Shown one piece after another: positions 59,620 through 64,000 of a stretch of 64,000 nt of DNA. Position 1 is the stretch's first letter. Each line of letters starts with the position of its first letter. This DNA is from Pedobacter faecalis (GTDB lineage Bacteria; Bacteroidota; Bacteroidia; Sphingobacteriales; Sphingobacteriaceae). A program made the position numbers and the translations under genes. The notes beneath the pieces were generated by a model. That model saw only the letters and a list, made by a program, of their open reading frames with translations. It was not told the DNA's origin and ran no database searches. The DNA lies in assembly GCF_030182585.1 (NCBI RefSeq), contig NZ_JARXOW010000001.1:372001-436000 (forward strand), given 5' to 3'.

Positions 59620-60870
59620 ATGAAAACAACTATTACCAAAGCTCTTGTTGCCCTTGCTTTTGCTGGCGCTTTAAGTTCTTGCGAGAAAAAACCGGATAGG
59701 GAAATAATTCCTGAAAACCCCGGAAACTATATCATAGCGGTATCGCCGACTGCCATCGCGAGTAAAGCTGATTACCTTGTAACTGCCAGTAACCTGGAAA
59801 GTGGTGCTGTGTCTATCATTGGTAACGGTACTGAGCAGGCTGGTTTGTACAGATACTATGTCACTGCTAACAATAAGCTCTTTAGTATGTTATATGGTCA
59901 GGGTAGTCCCGGAGCCGTAACGGTTTATGGCATAAACGAAGGCAAACTAAAGAAACTTAATGATTTTACTTCTGCAACTGTACACGCTTTTGCCCCGGTA
60001 AACGATGATATTCTTAGCATAAGGGTTCCAAGAAGGATGGCTGCAGCGGGTTCGCCGACGGTATACGAATGGTACCGCGTAAGTACAACAACGAATGAGG
60101 AAGTTGCTAAGGGCACTGCTGATGCTATAGTACCTAGTGGAAACGGCGAGATCGCACACCTGAGCTGGATCAAGCAAGTTGGTAATAAGGTGTTCGCTCC
60201 ATATTTCAGTATTTACAACAGTTTCTTTACAAAATATCCTGATCAGGCTGGAATTGCTGTATTCTCTTATCCTGGAATGCAATATGAAAAAACTATAAGG
60301 GATACCAGGACAAGTTTTATTGGCAGATATTTTACTGACGGTTTAGGCGTTGTGGAAAATGGCGATTGCTATGCGTTTTCATCATCAGTGGCTGCAGATG
60401 ATGATCCGGCGACCACTGCGGTAGATGCTAAAATGACTTCCACAAAACCTTCCGCAATCACCCGTATAAAAGCCGGTACTACGGAATTCGACCTCGATTA
60501 CTTCTTCAATTTCGAACAAGCGTCTAACGGATATGTAATCACTAACTGGCTGTATGTGGGTCAGAACAAGTTTATAGCCAACATAGAGCCGGTTGCAACC
60601 AAAGGTCAGTACGTTGTTGGTAAACGCTTAGCGATTGTTGACGTGGTGGCTAAAACCGTTAAGGCAGTTACAGGTTTTCCTGAAGTAAGCCAGATCTCTA
60701 GTGTGACGACCACAAATTATAGTCCTAAGGATGGCAAAACTGGTTACATCGGCGTAAACCTGGTTAGTGGTGCGACTTATATTTACAAAATTGACGCATC
60801 TACTGCTACCGCTACTCAAGGTATCAAAGTAGAAGGCGGTACGATCACGGCAATTCAGCACCTGCAATAA
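59620..60870 (+). CDS. DUF4374 lipoprotein
   Basis: A 416-residue lipoprotein (MKTTITKALVALAFAGALSSC, lipidated C21) matching DUF4374: NYIIAVSPTAIASKADYLVTASNLESGAVSIIGNGTEQAG, LFSMLYGQGSPGAVTVYGI, then repeated strand blocks that look like a seven-bladed propeller. Such lipoproteins accompany TonB receptors and PepSY proteins in iron-regulated loci of Bacteroidota and are thought to bind the ligand outside the receptor; no activity is proven. It lies between the two receptor genes and ends 24 bases before the second operator module. Confidence 0.82.
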   Translation: MKTTITKALVALAFAGALSSCEKKPDREIIPENPGNYIIAVSPTAIASKADYLVTASNLESGAVSIIGNGTEQAGLYRYYVTANNKLFSMLYGQGSPGAVTVYGINEGKLKKLNDFTSATVHAFAPVNDDILSIRVPRRMAAAGSPTVYEWYRVSTTTNEEVAKGTADAIVPSGNGEIAHLSWIKQVGNKVFAPYFSIYNSFFTKYPDQAGIAVFSYPGMQYEKTIRDTRTSFIGRYFTDGLGVVENGDCYAFSSSVAADDDPATTAVDAKMTSTKPSAITRIKAGTTEFDLDYFFNFEQASNGYVITNWLYVGQNKFIANIEPVATKGQYVVGKRLAIVDVVAKTVKAVTGFPEVSQISSVTTTNYSPKDGKTGYIGVNLVSGATYIYKIDASTATATQGIKVEGGTITAIQHLQ

Positions 60871-60894
60871 CATATTGTTTGATATAGGGCTATG

Positions 60895-60958
60895 TTTAGA
60901 TTAATTATAAATAATATGTGTTTTATTTGGATTAATTCTAAACGTAGTTCTATATTTG
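60895..60958 (+). promoter_or_regulatory. Promoter and Fur-like operators of the second TonB/PepSY operon
   Basis: Promoter: TTTG (60926-60929), 21 bases, TATATTTG (60951-60958). Operators: TTTAGATTAATTATAAAT (60895-60912) and TTTGGATTAATTCTAAA (60926-60942), the second overlapping the -33 box. Start codon at 60982. Same architecture and spacing as 57064-57128. Confidence 0.72.
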
Positions 60959-60981
60959 CCGCATAAATGTTATAAAAAATT

Positions 60982-63456
60982 ATGCATATCAAATCAATTG
61001 TGCTCTCAGGCATGTTATGTGCCTCTATTTTTTCAGCAAGCTCGCAAGAAAAATTTGTAGCCTCTGCCGCCGGGGCGGGTAATCAACCGGCCCCTTCCCG
61101 TGGTGTAGAACAGCAGTACGGTATTATCAAAGGCCGCATAACTACATCAGACGGCAGCATTGCTCCGTTTGTAAGTGTTTCTTTGAGAGGAACTCCGTAT
61201 GGAGCGATGACTAACGAAGATGGAGAGTACCAAATAAGAAGAGTCCCTGCAGGACAGTACACACTTGTGGTATCTGCAGTTGGTCTTTATCCAAAGGAGA
61301 AAGAAGTTACGGTTAATGCGAAGTCGACCGTAGTTGTTGATTTCTCGCTGAATGAAAACCTTTCTGAACTTGAAATGGTAGAGATTGATGGTCACAGAAA
61401 GAGATATAAAGTCGAGAAGGTTTCTCCATCACTACGCCTTCAATCGCCTCTGCTTGAAGTGCCTCAAAACATCAAGGTGGTGACCAGCGCTGTCATGGCT
61501 GACCAGCAAGTTTTTGACATTGTCGATGGAGTTACCAGGAATGTTTCAGGTACCACCAGGACCGGACACTGGGATGCGCAATATGCAAATATTTCTACCC
61601 GGGGAACAACCATTCCGGCGTTCCGTAACGGGATGAACTTAAAAATGCCTTGGGGACCTCTGGCGGATGATGCAGCGACCATCGACCGGATTGAATTTGT
61701 TAAAGGCCCTTCAGGCTTTATGATGGCTAATGGTGAACCAGGAGGTATCTATAATATTGTAACTAAAAAGCCTACGGGTCAGAACCGCAGTTCAGTAAGT
61801 CTTGGCGGCGGAGGCTTTAATCTTGGCCGTGCAGCTATCGACCTCGATGGGAAACTATCCGGTGATGGACGTTTGTTGTTTCGTTTCAATGCAGCAGCTC
61901 AAACGAAGGGGAGTTATAATAAGTATAATTACACCGATAAATATGTACTTGCACCTGTTGTGAGCTACCAGATTGATTCAAACACATTAATAACTGCTGA
62001 ATATACCACCCAGCGCGTAGAAGCACAAGCATTAGGTACTTACGGTTTTTCTCCAAAAGGTCTGGCTGATACCGATCCAAGTTTTTTTATTGGTGATCCG
62101 GCGCTTGATCCGGTGAAGTTATGGGATCATAATGCTACTTTATATTTTACCCATAAGTTTGACGAAAACTGGAAGGTGAACGGACAGGCTGCTTATATAA
62201 AATATGGTATGTTTGGAGGTACACCGTGGCCGTCTATGATTGCACCTAATGGTGACATGAGGAGATACCTGAATATTAGTGAAGAACTGGCTATAAGCAA
62301 AAATGCACAATTGAGCATTCAGGGAGACTTGATTGCAGGTTCTGTAATTCACCGTTTAATGGGTGGTATAGATATGGGTAACCTGAAAACCTGGGGCGAT
62401 TTTTCCAGTGTAACTCATGGTGATCTTCAGTTGTCCGGTAATGCGCCGTTTAATATATATGACCCGACATACGGAATCCCGATGGCAAATATTCCGGTGT
62501 TTGACCGTTCAAGAAGTATACAGGTCCGTTCAGGCTCAAATACATATGCAACTAATCTCACCTACACCGGTGCATACTTACAGGATGAAATCAGGATGCT
62601 GGAAGAAAAGTTGCGTCTAACCCTTGCGGGAAGATTTACTCATGCAGTTACTGTTGGAAAGAAGAATTCATTGCAGGTGTCTGACAATGTGTTTAGTCCG
62701 CGTATAGGCTTAAGCTATTCAGTTACTAAGGACTTTTCTGCATATACTTTATATGATCAGAGTTTCTTACCTCAGTCGGGACAGGATTTCTTCGGCAATT
62801 CCTTTAAAGCAGTTCGCGGAGATAACATCGAATTTGGCGTTAAGAAAGATTGGTTTGACGGGAAGTGGAACGCGACGGCCGCCGTATACAGAATAACAAA
62901 ATCTAATGTCTTGGTTGCTGACCTTGACCACCCCGGAGCTAATTGGAGAACTCAGTTGGGCGAAATCCGCTCGGATGGTGTAGAGTTAGATATTTCCGGT
63001 GAAATCATGAGTGGATTGAATGTTATCTTAAATTATGCATTTACTAACGCAAGAGTAACCGAAGATACGAATCCTGTTTTTATAGGTAGGCCCTCACCTA
63101 ATTCTGTGAAACATATAACAAACGGATGGCTAACATATCGTCATAGAAAGCCTGGTTCTATTCTAAATGGTTTTGGCCTGAGCGGCGGCTATCAGATTCA
63201 ACTGGACAGGTATGCTGGTTCTACATCGCTGCCGTTTATGATTCCAAACTATTATCGCTTCGATGCTGGTGCTTCTTATGAGAAAGGCAAATTCACTATC
63301 TCAGCGGTTGTAAATAACTTGCTAGACAGAAGGTTGTTAACGCAGGGATCTTACACTAGCGTTGCTAGCCCGACGCCTACCAGCGTATCATACTACACTT
63401 ACATTTATGAAGTGCCGCGCAACGGGAGGGTAACCTTAACCTACCGATTTAAATAA
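60982..63456 (+). CDS. TonB-dependent siderophore-type receptor
   Basis: An 824-residue receptor: signal peptide (MHIKSIVLSGMLCASIFSASSQ), carboxypeptidase-like domain (about 48-130: IIKGRITTSDGSIAPFVSVSLRGTPYGAMTNEDGEYQIRRVPAGQ), then a plug of the siderophore class (LQSPLLEVPQNIKVVTSAVMADQQVFDIVDGVTRNVSG, DRIEFVKGPSGFMMANGEPGGIYNIVTKKP, where the last block is highly characteristic of FhuA/FpvA-type receptors) and a barrel ending VPRNGRVTLTYRFK. It should import an iron-siderophore. The PepSY-helix protein starts 24 bases downstream, which may reduce or release the iron. Confidence 0.93.
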   Translation: MHIKSIVLSGMLCASIFSASSQEKFVASAAGAGNQPAPSRGVEQQYGIIKGRITTSDGSIAPFVSVSLRGTPYGAMTNEDGEYQIRRVPAGQYTLVVSAVGLYPKEKEVTVNAKSTVVVDFSLNENLSELEMVEIDGHRKRYKVEKVSPSLRLQSPLLEVPQNIKVVTSAVMADQQVFDIVDGVTRNVSGTTRTGHWDAQYANISTRGTTIPAFRNGMNLKMPWGPLADDAATIDRIEFVKGPSGFMMANGEPGGIYNIVTKKPTGQNRSSVSLGGGGFNLGRAAIDLDGKLSGDGRLLFRFNAAAQTKGSYNKYNYTDKYVLAPVVSYQIDSNTLITAEYTTQRVEAQALGTYGFSPKGLADTDPSFFIGDPALDPVKLWDHNATLYFTHKFDENWKVNGQAAYIKYGMFGGTPWPSMIAPNGDMRRYLNISEELAISKNAQLSIQGDLIAGSVIHRLMGGIDMGNLKTWGDFSSVTHGDLQLSGNAPFNIYDPTYGIPMANIPVFDRSRSIQVRSGSNTYATNLTYTGAYLQDEIRMLEEKLRLTLAGRFTHAVTVGKKNSLQVSDNVFSPRIGLSYSVTKDFSAYTLYDQSFLPQSGQDFFGNSFKAVRGDNIEFGVKKDWFDGKWNATAAVYRITKSNVLVADLDHPGANWRTQLGEIRSDGVELDISGEIMSGLNVILNYAFTNARVTEDTNPVFIGRPSPNSVKHITNGWLTYRHRKPGSILNGFGLSGGYQIQLDRYAGSTSLPFMIPNYYRFDAGASYEKGKFTISAVVNNLLDRRLLTQGSYTSVASPTPTSVSYYTYIYEVPRNGRVTLTYRFK

Positions 63457-63479
63457 TTCAACAAGCTAACAATAAAACG

Positions 63480-64000
63480 ATGATGACAGACAGGAATTCC
63501 ACACAGAAAAAAAAGCAAAAGGACTCGCTTTTTAAGAGGGTAAACAACTGGCTCCATCTGTGGATGGGTCTTATATCTGGCGTCATTGTTTTCGTTGTCT
63601 GCATCACAGGCTGCATATGGGCATTCCAGGAAGAAATTACAGCCCTGGTAGAGCCGGAACTAAACGTGGAGTGGCAGGATAAGCCTGTGATTACGCCGTC
63701 TGCTATTGCCACTGTGGCCTCGGAGCGTTTTCCTGATAAGGTGGCGGCATCTGCTTATTATTTACAAGGCCGTGCTGTGCAGGTTACATTAAGGTCACCT
63801 GAAGAGGTTGGCCGCCGAGGTGCTGGTGTTACGCTCAACCTGAATCCTTATACGGGTGAGGTAATGAAGGAGCAGGTGCGGAAAAAAGGTGAGGTTGATT
63901 TCTTCAGGTTTATCCTGAACGGTCACCGCTTTTTATGGATGCCTCCGGCAATAGGCAGGCCTATTGTTAATTACGGTACGCTGGTATTTGTGGTATTGTT
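63480..64000 (+). CDS. PepSY-associated transmembrane protein, N-terminal part (3' end outside the window)
   Basis: The frame starts with ATGATG at 63480 and stays open to the window end, about 173 residues. LFKRVNNWLHLWMGLISGVIVFVVCITGCIWAFQEEI is the first PepSY_TM helix with its WLHLWMG block (histidine near the membrane edge). TPSAIATVASERFPDKV and NLNPYTGEVMKEQ are PepSY repeats, and FFRFILNGHRFLWMPPAIGRPIVNYGTLVFVVL begins the next helix with another conserved His. Relatives (COG3182) work with siderophore receptors, probably in ferric-siderophore reduction at the inner membrane. It lies 23 bases after the receptor gene, in the same transcript. Confidence 0.9.
   Translation, partial: MMTDRNSTQKKKQKDSLFKRVNNWLHLWMGLISGVIVFVVCITGCIWAFQEEITALVEPELNVEWQDKPVITPSAIATVASERFPDKVAASAYYLQGRAVQVTLRSPEEVGRRGAGVTLNLNPYTGEVMKEQVRKKGEVDFFRFILNGHRFLWMPPAIGRPIVNYGTLVFVVL

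Noticed and set aside
1..64000. Insertion sequences, prophage, integrons, tRNA or rRNA genes
   Set aside because: No transposase, integrase, phage structural protein, terminal repeats or tRNA-like cloverleaf found by eye on either strand.

Overview
The window reads as chromosome of a Bacteroidota bacterium, most likely Sphingobacteriaceae (Pedobacter/Mucilaginibacter-like). Reasons seen in the sequence: two ECF sigma / FecR / SusC / SusD operons, STN-domain TonB receptors, GldA/GldF/GldG-type proteins, many lipoprotein signals, and repeated promoters of the Bacteroidota type (TTG or TTTG, about 19-21 bases, then TANNTTTG). The genus is a guess. I see no tRNA, rRNA, CRISPR array, phage or insertion sequence. 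Both window ends cut a gene (lysA at the left, a PepSY-helix protein at the right).

Layout. 1-8.8 kb: housekeeping genes (lysA end, SRPBCC and transglutaminase proteins, glutaryl-CoA-dehydrogenase-like enzyme, folB, GlcD-type oxidase, thioesterase, Hsp20, an anti-sigma-like protein). 8.8-13.5 kb: secreted hydrolases (GH97, PhoPQ-related hydrolase, an F5/8C plus BSP-peptidase lipoprotein). 13.5-20.2 kb: cytochrome c and SCO1 on the minus strand, fabH, then a four-gene plus-strand run (small Cys protein, TonB receptor, CxCC/His-rich BNR lipoprotein, small lipoprotein) that may handle a metal, perhaps copper. 20.2-26.4 kb: SNF2 helicase, DUF4185 protein, CoiA-like nuclease domain, NTF2-like protein, pirin. 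26.4-32.4 kb: a MarR regulator with a striking 18-bp-arm operator leads directly into hutH-hutU-hutI-hutG (histidine to glutamate). 32.4-33.4 kb: msrA and an AT-rich gap.

33.4-48 kb is one long minus-strand operon: sigma, FecR, SusC, SusD, DUF4843 lipoprotein, PKD-like lipoprotein, then an ABC module in which one GldA-type ATPase lies between two tandem GldF-GldG fusion proteins. An SDR/HxlR pair separates it from a second, oppositely oriented sigma-FecR-SusC-SusD-TlpA operon (49.3-56.9 kb). Both susC genes are preceded by a leader of the same architecture (short ORF, closing AAGGTT/AACCTT arms, a GTG-N6-CAC hairpin, another hairpin next to it), which looks like a conserved regulatory RNA.

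57-64 kb holds two TonB-receptor operons (receptor plus DUF4374 lipoprotein; siderophore-type receptor plus PepSY protein). They carry nearly identical promoter/operator modules with Fur-like palindromes, suggesting joint iron control. The first also has a structured leader with a 17-codon upstream ORF.
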